A stretch of DNA of 64,000 bases, taken from NCBI GenBank assembly GCA_023388195.1, contig JAEWGR010000129.1, positions 33,659 through 97,658 on the forward strand, written 5' to 3'. This DNA is from Bacillota bacterium. Lineage in GTDB: Bacteria > Bacillota > Negativicutes > Sporomusales > Sporomusaceae. Positions 33,129 to 41,518 of this stretch are shown one piece after another; position 1 is the stretch's first letter; each line of letters starts with the position of its first letter. Position numbers and translations under genes: made by a program. The notes below the pieces were generated by a model that made no database searches, was not told the origin of the DNA, and saw nothing but the letters and a program-made list of their open reading frames with translations.

Positions 33129-34397
33129 GTGAGACGCACAATTCAGGTCGAAGAGCGGCTGCCGTTGCTGGAAACACTGCCGCTGAGCCTGCAGCACCTG
33201 TTTGCTATGTTTGGCGCGACCGTCCTTGTACCGATTTTATTTAAGGTTAATCCGGCCACTGTCCTGTTATGGAATGGCATCGGCACTCTGCTGTACATCT
33301 TTCTGACCGGTGGAAAAATTCCGGCCTATCTTGGCTCCAGTTTTGCTTTTTTATCGCCGGTGTTTCTTGTCCTGCCCCAGTATGGTTATGGGGCGGCATT
33401 GGGCGGCTTTATTGCGGCCGGTATTATTTTTACGCTGGTGGCGCTCAGTATCCGGGTGGTTGGGACCAAGTGGATTGACATCGTTTTTCCTCCCGCCGCT
33501 ATGGGGGCGATTGTCGCCATTATCGGCCTGGAGCTGGCCCCGGTGGCCGCCGGTATGGCCGGCCTTACCGCCGCAGCGCCGGATATGAAAGTGATTATGG
33601 TATCGCTCTTTACCCTGGCTGTTACCATTCTGGGATCGATTTTATTCCGGGGTTTTCTGGCCGTTATCCCGATTTTAATCGGCATTCTGGCCGGTTATAC
33701 CCTGGCCCTGCTGTTGGGTCTGGTTGATCTGACTGCCGTCAGGGATACTCCCTGGTTTGCCCTGCCGACTTATTACGCCCCCGAGTTCAACCTCCAGGCC
33801 ATTGCGATTATTGTACCCGCATCCCTTGTCGTAATTGCTGAGCATATTGGCCATCTGGTTGTTACCGGCAATATTGTCGGCCGTGATTTAGCAGCCTCAC
33901 CCGGTCTGCACCGTTCCCTGCTGGGCAACGGTTTGTCGACGATGTTGTCAGCTTGCTTTGGCTCGACGCCCAACACTACCTATGGCGAGAATATCGGGGT
34001 TATGGCTATTTCCAGGGTATACAGTGTCTGGGTGATTGGTTTTGCTGCCGTACTGGCCATTATCCTGTCTTTTGTCGGCAAGCTGGCAGCGGCGATCCAG
34101 AGTATCCCGGCCCCGGTAATGGGGGGCGTATCGCTCTTATTATTCGGGGTGATTGCTGCCTCCGGCATTCGCATATTGATTGATGCCAAAGTCGATTATA
34201 ACCGGTCGCGGAATTTGCTTTTAACTGCGGTTGTCCTTATTATCGGCATCAGCGGGGCTCAGCTGACTTTCGGTTCGGTTACACTGAAAGGCATGGCTCT
34301 GGCCACGATCGTGGCCATTGTTATTGGCCTGACTTTTACCCTGCTGGACAAGCTGGGCCTTACCAATGACGCGCCGGCCGAGGCAGACCGGCAGTAG
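33129..34397 (+). CDS. uraA: Uracil permease, NCS2 family
   Basis: A 422-residue membrane carrier of the nucleobase:cation symporter-2 family. The signature STPNTTYGENIGVMAISRVYS (near residue 285) is the uracil-type form, unlike the xanthine-type carrier at 18848. YLGSSFAFLSPVFLVL near residue 75 and EHIGHLVVTGNIVGRDL are further uracil-permease segments. GTG 33129 is chosen, with GGAGGAG eight bases upstream. The 52-base gap after iadA shows no PyrR-type attenuator. A terminator follows. Confidence 0.92.
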   Translation: MRRTIQVEERLPLLETLPLSLQHLFAMFGATVLVPILFKVNPATVLLWNGIGTLLYIFLTGGKIPAYLGSSFAFLSPVFLVLPQYGYGAALGGFIAAGIIFTLVALSIRVVGTKWIDIVFPPAAMGAIVAIIGLELAPVAAGMAGLTAAAPDMKVIMVSLFTLAVTILGSILFRGFLAVIPILIGILAGYTLALLLGLVDLTAVRDTPWFALPTYYAPEFNLQAIAIIVPASLVVIAEHIGHLVVTGNIVGRDLAASPGLHRSLLGNGLSTMLSACFGSTPNTTYGENIGVMAISRVYSVWVIGFAAVLAIILSFVGKLAAAIQSIPAPVMGGVSLLLFGVIAASGIRILIDAKVDYNRSRNLLLTAVVLIIGISGAQLTFGSVTLKGMALATIVAIVIGLTFTLLDKLGLTNDAPAEADRQ

Positions 34398-34421
34398 TGG
34401 CGGGAAGCTGGCGCATTGATT

Positions 34422-34453
34422 GTCTCCTGTCAGGTGGCAGGAGACTTCTTTTT
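34422..34453 (+). terminator. Terminator after uraA
   Basis: An 8-bp stem (GTCTCCTG 34422-34429 with CAGGAGAC 34438-34445) is followed by TTCTTTTTAT. Confidence 0.85.
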
Positions 34454-34592
34454 ATGCTGGCGGAAGAGAGAAATGCCTGGCTGATAAGGGCGGCTGCGCC
34501 TGTATAATTGGGTGCTGCAGGCAACAGGAATATGGAGAGCGGCCGCGAATGGTATACTATGTAGTTGTAAATGTTTTACAGGAGGGGTATTA

Positions 34593-34916
34593 ATGGTAAT
34601 CAGAGATCAAGATAAAAAGTATGTTACTGTCCTTGACGGCATTCAGCGTAAGACGCTGGCAACCGGCGATCAGGCCATGGTTGTTAAATTTGTGCTGGCT
34701 GCCGGGGCCGAGCTGCCACGGCACAGTCATCCTCAGGAACAGGTGGGGTATTTGATCGCCGGGTCGATGTTGATGACTATTGGTGATCAGACCTGCCAAC
34801 TGACGGCCGGCGACAGCTGGGCAATACCCGGCGGCGTGGAGCATGGCGCCACTGTGCAGCAGTCCGTGGAGGCGATTGAGGTTTTTGTGCCTGTCAGAGA
34901 GGACTACCGCGAATAA
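34593..34916 (+). CDS. Small cupin-domain protein
   Basis: A 107-residue single-domain cupin. Cupin motif 1 includes LPRHSHPQEQVGYLIAG, with two His and a Gln/Glu-type position, and motif 2 is DSWAIPGGVEHGATV with the third His. The metal site is therefore complete or nearly so. Such cupins serve as isomerases, dioxygenases or sensors and the substrate cannot be told. ATG 34593 follows CAGGAGGGG. Its stop overlaps the start of the DMT transporter by one base. Confidence 0.88.
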   Translation: MVIRDQDKKYVTVLDGIQRKTLATGDQAMVVKFVLAAGAELPRHSHPQEQVGYLIAGSMLMTIGDQTCQLTAGDSWAIPGGVEHGATVQQSVEAIEVFVPVREDYRE

Positions 34917-35851
34917 TGAAACTAACGAAGGGTGCCTCCATCTATTTCATTATGCTGACTGTGCCGTTATTCTGGGGCGGGGCCTTTGGCAGCACCAAGC
35001 ATGTCCTGTCAGAGCTGCCGCCGTTGACGACCTCAGCAGTCCGCTTCCTGCTGGCCGGGCTGCTTTTGGCTGGCTGGCTGATCATCCGCCGCGAATGGGA
35101 TAAGAAGGTAATTAAAGAAAACTGGCTGGGCTTAACCGGATTGGGTCTGAGCGGGGTCCTGGCCTATAATTATTTTTTTGCTGTGGGCTTGCAATATACT
35201 TCGGCGATTACCGGTGCACTGGTAGTTGTCATCAATCCGGTAACAACCGCTCTTGTTGCCGTTATGTTCCTGGGGGAAACGTGGAGCTGGCGCCTGGGAC
35301 TGGGTATTACTGCTTCCCTGGCCGGTGTTATGACAGTCATCACGCAGGGGGACTTGGCGGCGCTGACCGGTTTGGCGTTAAACTATGGTGAATTGCTGTT
35401 GTTTGGGGCGGTAGCCTCCTGGACAACTTATACCATACTGGGGAAGATTGTCATGAAAAAGGTAAAGCCCGCCCTGGCGACGACGGTGTCGACCCTGATA
35501 GGTGCCGGCTTTTTGGTGCTGGCTTCCCTCGGTGAAGGGGCCTGGCACACCCTGCCTGGCCTATCCGGCCAGGTAATGGCTGAGTTGGTGTATCTCGCTG
35601 TTTTTGCCACCGTAGCGGCCTTTATTATGTTTAATGTGGGCATTGCCCGGATCGGTGCCAGCAAGGCCAGCGCCTATATCAACCTGATGCCGGTTAACGC
35701 CATGCTGATTGCCTGGGGCGTATATGGCGAGACTATTACCGTTATGCACCTGGCAGGCATGGTGCTGGTAATCACCGGGGTGTGCCTGACCACGCTGGCG
35801 CCGGCTGCGCCGGACCGGGCCAAGGCGGAACCGCTGGCGGTAGGCGAGTAA
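34916..35851 (+). CDS. DMT family (EamA) transporter
   Basis: A 311-residue membrane protein with ten segments arranged as two EamA repeats. The first repeat begins LTVPLFWGGAFGSTKHVLSEL and TTSAVRFLLAGLLLAGWLI; the second begins LNYGELLLFGAVASWTTYTILGK. Typical of drug/metabolite exporters for amino acids or small metabolites, with no specific substrate assignable. It is translationally coupled to the cupin (TAATG) and to gluQ downstream (TAATG), so the three form one operon. Confidence 0.9.
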   Translation: MKLTKGASIYFIMLTVPLFWGGAFGSTKHVLSELPPLTTSAVRFLLAGLLLAGWLIIRREWDKKVIKENWLGLTGLGLSGVLAYNYFFAVGLQYTSAITGALVVVINPVTTALVAVMFLGETWSWRLGLGITASLAGVMTVITQGDLAALTGLALNYGELLLFGAVASWTTYTILGKIVMKKVKPALATTVSTLIGAGFLVLASLGEGAWHTLPGLSGQVMAELVYLAVFATVAAFIMFNVGIARIGASKASAYINLMPVNAMLIAWGVYGETITVMHLAGMVLVITGVCLTTLAPAAPDRAKAEPLAVGE

Positions 35852-36786
35852 TGCGGGGGCGGTTTGCACCCAGTCCGACCGGTGAAATTCATTTGGGCAA
35901 TGCCTGGACTGCGCTGCTGGCCTGGCTGCAGGTCCGGTCAGCCCGGGGCACGATGGTGCTCAGAATGGAAGATCTTGACCCGGAGCGGTCGCGGCCGGTG
36001 TATGCCGGCCGGCTGCTGGCTGATATGAAATGGCTGGGGCTGGACTGGGATGAAGGCCCTGATGTCGGCGGCCCCTGTGCACCGTACAGTCAGCATGACC
36101 GGCGTCATTTGTATCAGGCGGCCCTGGAGCAGCTGACGGCAGCCGGCCTAGTATATCCCTGTTTTTGTACCAGGGCTGAACTGGCTGCTTCGGCTCCCCA
36201 TGCCGGTGATAATGAACGGATTTATCCCGGTACCTGCCGGGGCCGTGAGCGGGCTGGCGCCGGCCAGGGCTCACGCCAGCCATCCCTGCGCCTGATTGTG
36301 CCGCCGGGGACAACCGCCTTTACCGACCTGCTGGCCGGGCGGGTCTGTCAGGATATCAGCCGGGAGGCCGGTGATTTTGTCATCCGCCGTTCCGATGGTG
36401 TTCACGCTTATCAACTGGCTGTTGTCGTCGATGATGCCGCCATGGGTATTACCCATGTCCTGCGGGGCTATGATTTATTGAGTTCGACACCGCGACAGCT
36501 GTTGCTGTATCAACTGCTGGGGTGGCCGGCGCCGCAATTCTCGCATGTGCCGCTCCTGGTGGCTCCGGACGGCCACCGGCTGTCCAAACGTCAGCAGGAT
36601 CTGGCCATTGCCACTTTACGGGCCCGGGGCGTGCAGCCGGAAGCAATCATTGGCTATCTGGCTTATAAAGCAGGCCTGCTGGACCGGTTTGAACCTGTCC
36701 GGGCGGCGGAACTGATCCCCGGTTTTAGCGTGAGTAAGCTGCGGACTGAGCCGGTGGTGGTGGACAGTCGGGATATCAGCAAATAA
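35851..36786 (+). CDS. gluQ: Glutamyl-queuosine tRNA(Asp) synthetase
   Basis: A 311-residue truncated glutamyl-tRNA synthetase paralogue that attaches glutamate to the queuosine base of tRNA-Asp. The HIGH-type motif is SPTGEIHLGNA near the start, and the KMSKS-type motif is HRLSKRQQD. Zinc ligands CFCTRAEL and YPGTCR match the GluQ-RS pattern. It lacks the anticodon-binding domain of full GluRS, as expected. ATG 35851 overlaps the stop of the transporter gene and avoids the poor upstream extension at 35782. Confidence 0.92.
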   Translation: MRGRFAPSPTGEIHLGNAWTALLAWLQVRSARGTMVLRMEDLDPERSRPVYAGRLLADMKWLGLDWDEGPDVGGPCAPYSQHDRRHLYQAALEQLTAAGLVYPCFCTRAELAASAPHAGDNERIYPGTCRGRERAGAGQGSRQPSLRLIVPPGTTAFTDLLAGRVCQDISREAGDFVIRRSDGVHAYQLAVVVDDAAMGITHVLRGYDLLSSTPRQLLLYQLLGWPAPQFSHVPLLVAPDGHRLSKRQQDLAIATLRARGVQPEAIIGYLAYKAGLLDRFEPVRAAELIPGFSVSKLRTEPVVVDSRDISK

Positions 36787-36798
36787 CTCCGTATATTT

Positions 36799-36805
36799 TG
36801 TCGAA
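36799..36805 (+). promoter_or_regulatory. Spo0A-box-like site upstream of the chemoreceptor
   Basis: TTTTGTCGAAAA contains the consensus Spo0A box TGTCGAA. It lies 94 bases before the chemoreceptor start. A single 7-base match is weak evidence alone. Confidence 0.4.
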
Positions 36806-36892
36806 AAAAAGGTTTTTTTGGCGAAAAGTCGAATATCTAATCTCCATATTGAATAGGTCGGCGTTAGGTGCCGGTCTGGGAGGATGTTAAAT

Positions 36893-37741
36893 ATGAGGCA
36901 ACTTACCGGATACCAGATTTTGGATATGTTTTGTGATTTGGCTCCTTACATGAATGACATTGTTGCCGCTGATATTGGCTTTACCGTTATCCGTGATGAT
37001 AAATATGTGCTGTATCTGCCGGCTGACGATCTGGATCTTAAAATCAGGGTGGGTGAGTCTGTCCTGGCAGGGGCCAGCAGGCAGGCCCTTGATTCGGGCA
37101 AACAGGTTGTCAACGTGATCTCCAAAGATAAATCACCCTTTGGCATTGCCTATATTGCCTGCGCCCTGCCGTTCCGGGAAGGGGGCCGGGTTGTGGGCTG
37201 TGTTACCACCACCCAGAGCATCACCGTTATTGAAAGCATTAACAGCGCTACCAGCGAACTGGCAGCAGCTTCCGAGGAACTGACAGCCGGGCTGCAGGAG
37301 CTGGCCAGCCGTTCCTCCGGGCTGGCCAACACCAGCAATGAACTGGACCATTTAGGCAAAACGCTGCTGGCTACGGCCAATCAGACCAATGAGATTGTAA
37401 CCTTTATCAAAAATGTGGCCAGCCAGACAAACCTGCTGGGACTAAATGCGGCCATTGAGGCCGCCCGGGTCGGCGAGATGGGCCGGGGATTTGCCGTAGT
37501 AGCGGCTGAGGTCCGGAAACTGGCTGTGTCCAGTGCCGAGTCCGTTACCCAGATATCAGCCTCCTTAGGCGCTATTCAACAGGCAATTGCCGAACTTACG
37601 CGCAAGATTGACAATATTGATCAGCATGTAAGCGGCCAGACCGAGGCAGTTCACGAAATGGCAAAATCGAGCCAGTCGCTGGCAGAACTGGCCAGTAATC
37701 TGGCCGAAGCGGCACGGAAGATTTATCAGATAACAGAATGA
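36893..37741 (+). CDS. Soluble methyl-accepting chemotaxis-type protein
   Basis: A 282-residue receptor without membrane segments. Residues 1-110 form a small sensor-like domain ending in FGIAYIACALPFREGGRVVGCVTTTQ. The rest is a helical signalling domain with the conserved hairpin tip QTNLLGLNAAIEAARVGEMGRGFAVVAAEVRKLA. It would interact with CheA/CheW in the cytoplasm. Membrane-free receptors of this size and layout are common in Sporomusaceae and Clostridia. ATG 36893 has GGGAGG nine bases upstream; the ATG at 36884 directly abuts that site. Confidence 0.88.
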   Translation: MRQLTGYQILDMFCDLAPYMNDIVAADIGFTVIRDDKYVLYLPADDLDLKIRVGESVLAGASRQALDSGKQVVNVISKDKSPFGIAYIACALPFREGGRVVGCVTTTQSITVIESINSATSELAAASEELTAGLQELASRSSGLANTSNELDHLGKTLLATANQTNEIVTFIKNVASQTNLLGLNAAIEAARVGEMGRGFAVVAAEVRKLAVSSAESVTQISASLGAIQQAIAELTRKIDNIDQHVSGQTEAVHEMAKSSQSLAELASNLAEAARKIYQITE

Positions 37742-37753
37742 AGGCAAACACTG

Positions 37754-37791
37754 ACAGCCATACGCGCGATAAAGCATATGGCTGTTTTTTT
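37754..37791 (+). terminator. Terminator after the chemoreceptor
   Basis: A 9-bp stem (ACAGCCATA 37754-37762 with TATGGCTGT 37777-37785) is followed by seven T residues. Confidence 0.9.
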
Positions 37792-37872
37792 ATATTTAAA
37801 ATTATAAATATAGGACTTTAGGCGCAAGGAGAATTAATCTATAAAAGAGAAAACTTAAAACGAAAAAGAAAA

Positions 37873-37904
37873 TGTCGAACTTTGAAGGATAAAAACTTTC
37901 GACA
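37873..37904. promoter_or_regulatory. Pair of inverted Spo0A-box-like sites
   Basis: TGTCGAA at 37873-37879 and its inverse TTCGACA at 37898-37904 lie about 80 bases upstream of cobalamin riboswitch 1, in the expected promoter region of the secretin operon. If genuine they would tie this operon to sporulation or stationary phase. Confidence 0.4.
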
Positions 37905-37985
37905 AAAATAACTATTTGTGGTAAAATCTAGAAAAGAAATAAAATAATAATACAAAAACTGATAAAAAATAAATGAATATAATTT

Positions 37986-38145
37986 GGTACAGGTGTCCGC
38001 AAGGACATAATAGAGAAGCCGGTTAAAAGCCGGCGCGGTCCCGCCACTGTAATGGGGAGCAAATCCATGGTATGCCACTGAGACAGCCGTCTTGGGAAGG
38101 TTTGGAGGCGCAATGATCCTAAAGCCAGGAGAACTGCCTGTACAA
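37986..38145 (+). ncRNA. Cobalamin riboswitch 1 (secretin operon)
   Basis: A complete cobalamin aptamer. The outer stem pairs GTACAGG with CCTGTAC. Conserved blocks GGCGCGGTCCCGCCACTGTA, GGGGAGCAAATCC, ATGCCACTG, GGGAAGG and GCCAGGAGAACTGCC are all readable in order. It controls the operon starting at 38432 and is followed by a terminator at 38231. In this class, bound adenosyl- or methylcobalamin lowers expression. Confidence 0.97.
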
Positions 38146-38230
38146 CAATCACCGTTGACCTGCGACAGATGGGGAGGGGATTTGGATGCATTATTGCATG
38201 TTTGTGCCGACCGTTAACCGGCATGAAACA

Positions 38231-38285
38231 AGAGGCCCCTGTCTGATGGGTAGTTCACACATCACAGGAGGTCTCTTTTTATTTT
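38231..38285 (+). terminator. Expression-platform terminator of riboswitch 1
   Basis: AGAGGCCCCTGT (38231-38242) pairs with ACAGGAGGTCTCT (38264-38276, one bulge and a wobble), followed by TTTTATTTT. It lies between the aptamer and the secretin gene, so control is probably by premature termination. Confidence 0.85.
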
Positions 38286-38431
38286 GCCATTTGGCAATAT
38301 GACTATGCTTTTTCACAAGGTAAAGACTCTAATCCTGTTTACAATAACGCCAAGGCCTTACCGCAATCTAATGCTCCGGCTGCAGGTAGCTGCCGGAAAG
38401 TCAGGGGGGCCTGCCAATCAAGTACACATCA

Positions 38432-39568
38432 ATGAAAGTCGGTGATATCGTGGCCCGTTACCGCCGGTGTTATGCTGTTTCTCTGGTACTGGCCTTACTG
38501 CTGCTCCTGGTGCCCTGGCTGGTGCAGGCACTGCCGGCCGGTACGGAGGCCGCGCCAGGCAGCCAGACTAAGCTGCCGACGGCCGACAGTAATGGCATTG
38601 GGCAGGTAGCCGCGGCTGAACCTGTCAGTCCGCCCTATGCCTCCGGCCGACCTCTGGTTATACAGCTAAACTATCTTAAGGTCGATCAGGCCAAATCCCT
38701 GCTCAGCGCTGTGGTGCCGGAACAGCAGATTAAAGCCGATTCGGTACGCAACACGCTGGTCATCATGGGCAGCCCTGATGAATATGAGCAGGTTCATTAT
38801 TTGCTGGACCAGATCGATACCCCGCCGCAGCAGGTTATGTTTGAGGTACAGGTTATTGAAATTAACCGTGATGACCTGTCAAATCTCGGGGTTGACTGGG
38901 GAGCATCGACCAAGCTGCCGGCGCCTATCCTCTATGATGACCTGCATTACCGGATTGGCACCGGCAAATATGGCACTAATCTCCAGGGGATTGTCAACCG
39001 CCTCATTGAGAACAAGAAGGGTCGCCTGCTGGCCAGTCCGCGGGTTGCAACCTTAGACGGGGTAGCGGCTAAAATCTTGATTGGGGACAAGCTGGCGGTT
39101 GAAAGCCAGCAGCCAACGACAGGCAGTATTCCCATCATCTCCGTTATCTATGTCGAAGTTGGGATTAAGCTGGAAGTTACCCCCATTGTCAACCGGGACG
39201 GCTTTATTACCACCCGGATTCAACCGGAAGTAAGCAATAAGACCGATACCACGAAGAATGGCAGTCCTAATATCCGCACCCGCCAGGCTGATGCAACGTT
39301 GCGGGTTAAGAGCGGCGACACCATTGTCCTGGGTGGCCTGATTCAGCGCCAGGAGACCAAAGATACCTTTAAAGTACCTCTGGTCGGGCAGCTGCCGCTC
39401 GTGGGCGGACTATTTCATTCCACCTCCAGGCAGGTGACAGAGACCGAACTGGTCATTATGCTGACGCCGAAAATCATTAACAACGATTTGCCGGCAGTTG
39501 CGGATACGTCATTTTCGGATTATTCCCTGGATAAAAAACAAAGGGATTTGAAGGAGAGACAACCATGA
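38432..39568 (+). CDS. Short secretin (GspD/PilQ-type outer-membrane ring) under B12 riboswitch control
   Basis: A 378-residue exported protein. After a signal sequence (about 1-33) and a Pro/Ala-rich linker comes one N-type domain (about 73-130, QAKSLLSAVVPEQQIKADS), then a secretin domain (about 133-352) with VEVGIKLEVTPIV, TRQADATLRVKSGDTIVLGGLI and VPLVGQLPLVGGLF. It ends TELVIMLTPKII plus a short tail. It is much shorter than GspD or PilQ, with no extra N domains, and no type II secretion or pilus genes accompany it. A gated outer-membrane pore is expected. Its start ATG 38432 has a poor ribosome site; GTG 38450 is an alternative. It follows cobalamin riboswitch 1. Confidence 0.85.
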   Translation: MKVGDIVARYRRCYAVSLVLALLLLLVPWLVQALPAGTEAAPGSQTKLPTADSNGIGQVAAAEPVSPPYASGRPLVIQLNYLKVDQAKSLLSAVVPEQQIKADSVRNTLVIMGSPDEYEQVHYLLDQIDTPPQQVMFEVQVIEINRDDLSNLGVDWGASTKLPAPILYDDLHYRIGTGKYGTNLQGIVNRLIENKKGRLLASPRVATLDGVAAKILIGDKLAVESQQPTTGSIPIISVIYVEVGIKLEVTPIVNRDGFITTRIQPEVSNKTDTTKNGSPNIRTRQADATLRVKSGDTIVLGGLIQRQETKDTFKVPLVGQLPLVGGLFHSTSRQVTETELVIMLTPKIINNDLPAVADTSFSDYSLDKKQRDLKERQP

Positions 39569-39966
39569 GAGCAGTATTGCGGACAGTAAGCCTGGTTCTG
39601 GCACTGTTGTTGTTATATATACCGTTGATTAAGACCGGCTCAACCGCGTCTGTGCCTCAGCCTGTCACCGGTGTTATATTGATGCCGCCAGCAGTCCATT
39701 TGTTTGGCCATGTTACGCTTATCAATTATTACGCACCTTCCGGCAGCTGTTATGCGGTTGTTGAGCTTCAGGACCTGCCCCGGAAAAGTGTTGTGGTTAG
39801 ATCCTCCGAGCCAAGGCTGCAAAGTATGCTGGAGACGGCGCTCTTATCAGGTAATCTGATTTCTTTTGTGGGTCAGAGTTTTCTGGTTCAGTCACCGCCC
39901 CGGGGCGGAACCTGGAACATGGATGTATACACGATTGATGAAATAACCTTATATAGCATAAAGTAA
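39565..39966 (+). CDS. Small exported protein, second gene of the secretin operon
   Basis: A 133-residue protein with an N-terminal hydrophobic signal/anchor (about 5-25), no lipobox, and a mature part that looks beta-rich (PAVHLFGHVTLINYYAP, VVELQDLPRKSVVVRSSE, VYTIDEITLYSIK). No family was recognised. It overlaps the secretin stop by ATGA, so it is translationally coupled to it. That coupling suggests a partner of the secretin, for example a periplasmic assembly or plug subunit; this is inference. Ribosome site AAGGAGAG lies inside the secretin gene. Confidence 0.7.
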   Translation: MRAVLRTVSLVLALLLLYIPLIKTGSTASVPQPVTGVILMPPAVHLFGHVTLINYYAPSGSCYAVVELQDLPRKSVVVRSSEPRLQSMLETALLSGNLISFVGQSFLVQSPPRGGTWNMDVYTIDEITLYSIK

Positions 39967-40026
39967 GCGCTCTGAAATCCTGCTGCTGTACTGTTGTCTG
40001 TACTTGCGGCCCCCGAAGGAGATATG

Positions 40027-40860
40027 ATGAGAAAAAGCGCAGGCCTCCTAATAATACTTACATCTGTTTTGTTGTTTACCTCCCTGATGGTGGCTGAGGC
40101 GGCACCTGCCGAGCTTGCCAGCCAATGGTCACCGGTTATCAGAGGGGATAATACTGGTGATGGTCTCACCGCCCAGCAGAATATATTTACACTGGTTAAT
40201 TATGACTGCGACTGGCGGCTTAATAATAACTGGTACAACCTGTTGTTTTTCCCCATGAAGCGAGTTATGTACTACTCGGTGGTCGAAAGCGACACCCACT
40301 ATTTTATTGGCTATTACCAGTACTATCCTCGCCATATCGGTGGTAGGGGCCACGAACATGACCTGACCGGGGTACTGCTTGCTATTGACAAAACCCCTGA
40401 CGGCTCCGGCCAGCTTACCATGCTGCTGACTTACAGTGACAATAAGTGGAGGCACTGGCCCGGCTCCCGGGTGCGGCTCGAAGGCGGTCACCCGGTATTG
40501 AATATCAGGGCCGGTAGTCATGTAATTACCGTCGCCGGCGGGAGCAGCCGGGCCTGGCCGGCCAGCCTCTATGAGCTTCCGGCCGCCGGCCAGGCCTTTA
40601 ACAAAACCCTGCCGGGCGGAGCCCATGGCGGTTACCGGCTGGTACCGTTGGCCGAGTTGTGGGAACGCCGCCAGGATATCGGCCAGGGCCGGGTATTTGC
40701 CCGCTGGGGTGTTTTTGACAGCTATAATGAAGCCCCGGTTACCGTACCCTGGGTATGGGAGTATCGGAGGCTGAACTGGCTGAAACAACCAGGCGAGCTG
40801 GTGCAGTATTTCCAAGGCCAGCCGGTTCAGGCCTGCAATTATCTGAGTAATCCGTATTGA
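40027..40860 (+). CDS. Exported protein with an HEHD motif, third gene of the secretin operon
   Basis: A 277-residue secreted or periplasmic protein (signal about 1-28 ending AEA/AP). The centre contains YYQYYPRHIGGRGHEHDLTGVL, a conserved-looking His-Glu-His-Asp cluster that could bind a metal; a loosely similar H-x-H-D-W-E pattern occurs in NLP-type secreted proteins, but I do not claim homology. It is aromatic-rich, with Trp at many positions. AAGGAG lies five bases before ATG 40027; ATG 40024 is adjacent. It begins 60 bases after the second gene, with no terminator between, so it belongs to the riboswitch-controlled operon. Confidence 0.7.
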   Translation: MRKSAGLLIILTSVLLFTSLMVAEAAPAELASQWSPVIRGDNTGDGLTAQQNIFTLVNYDCDWRLNNNWYNLLFFPMKRVMYYSVVESDTHYFIGYYQYYPRHIGGRGHEHDLTGVLLAIDKTPDGSGQLTMLLTYSDNKWRHWPGSRVRLEGGHPVLNIRAGSHVITVAGGSSRAWPASLYELPAAGQAFNKTLPGGAHGGYRLVPLAELWERRQDIGQGRVFARWGVFDSYNEAPVTVPWVWEYRRLNWLKQPGELVQYFQGQPVQACNYLSNPY

Positions 40861-40923
40861 GTGATAAAGAAAGAAAGCGAGCTGTCGCTATAGGCAGCAG
40901 CCAGACAATTTTATAGTTGCCAG

Positions 40924-41087
40924 GTATAGGTGCCCTACGGGGCTTAATAGGGAAGTCCGGTGCAAAACCGGCACGGTCCCGCCACTGTAACGGGGAGCAA
41001 ATCCAGGGTATGCCACTGCGATGGGGACAACTGTCGCGGGAAGGTTTGGAGGCGCTATGAACCGGAAGTCAGGAGAACTGCCTATAC
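40924..41087 (+). ncRNA. Cobalamin riboswitch 2 (no normal-sized gene behind it)
   Basis: A complete aptamer with outer stem GTATAGG/CCTATAC and the blocks CACGGTCCCGCCACTGTAAC, GGGGAGCAAATCC, ATGCCACTG, GGGAAGG and GTCAGGAGAACTGCC. It is close in sequence to riboswitch 1. It is followed within 100 bases by a strong terminator and then by riboswitch 3, so it either forms a tandem regulator or has lost its gene. Confidence 0.97.
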
Positions 41088-41181
41088 AACGATCACCGGT
41101 GACCTGCGAGCGATGGGTAGGGGATTATGTGGGGCAGTTTGTTCCTGGTTTATAGCAGTAAGCCTGCTGATAAACGGGGGT

Positions 41182-41250
41182 AAATGGATTTCTCATGTAG
41201 TCAGCGCGCCTGTAAGCAGCGAGGTTGACTATATGAGAAATCCATTTTTT
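41182..41250 (+). terminator. Strong terminator after riboswitch 2
   Basis: About 22-bp arms (41182-41203 and 41226-41247) with a single G-U pair are followed by a T run. It would stop transcripts when riboswitch 2 is ligand-bound, or constitutively. Confidence 0.9.
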
Positions 41251-41291
41251 AATCTGCCGGAATTTATAAATAAAATCTGTGAATAAATGAA

Positions 41292-41350
41292 CAATTGAGG
41301 CTGCTGCCAGCGTCCGAAAGGGCTTGCCGTCAGCTAAGCTTTGGCTTATT
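41292..41350 (+). repeat. Fold-back intergenic repeat, copy D (diverged)
   Basis: TGAGGCTGCTGCCAGCGTCC and the following AAAGGGCTTGCC match the core of copies A-C less closely. It sits between riboswitches 2 and 3. Confidence 0.4.
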
Positions 41351-41364
41351 ATCCGTATTTCATA

Positions 41365-41518
41365 GTACAGGTGCCCTATAGAGGGTTTAATAGAGAAGTC
41401 CGGTTGAAGCCGGCGCGGTCCCGCCACTGTAACACGGAGTCAGCCCGCAGATGCCACTGGGAGGAATTCCGGGAAGGCCGGGCCGATGATGAACTGGAGT
41501 CAGGAGAACTGCCTGTAA
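41365..41518 (+). ncRNA. Cobalamin riboswitch 3 (TonB receptor)
   Basis: Aptamer with outer stem TACAGG/CCTGTA and the blocks GGCGCGGTCCCGCCACTGTA, ATGCCACTG, GGGAAGGCC and GTCAGGAGAACTGCC. The sequence between the second and third blocks differs from riboswitches 1 and 2 (CACGGAGTCAGCCC). No strong intrinsic terminator is visible before the receptor start at 41665, so control may be at translation. Confidence 0.95.

Noticed and set aside
38186..38302. Short open frame (38 codons) after riboswitch 1, preceded by GGGGAGGGG, spanning the terminator; a similar 18-codon frame at 41127-41183 after riboswitch 2.
   Set aside because: The G-rich run is part of conserved sequence after the aptamer, the two peptides share no sequence, and one crosses a terminator stem. 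Leader peptides remain possible but are not supported.
40960..41286. 108-codon open frame over riboswitch 2.
   Set aside because: It lies across the conserved aptamer and terminator and has no ribosome site or protein-like composition.
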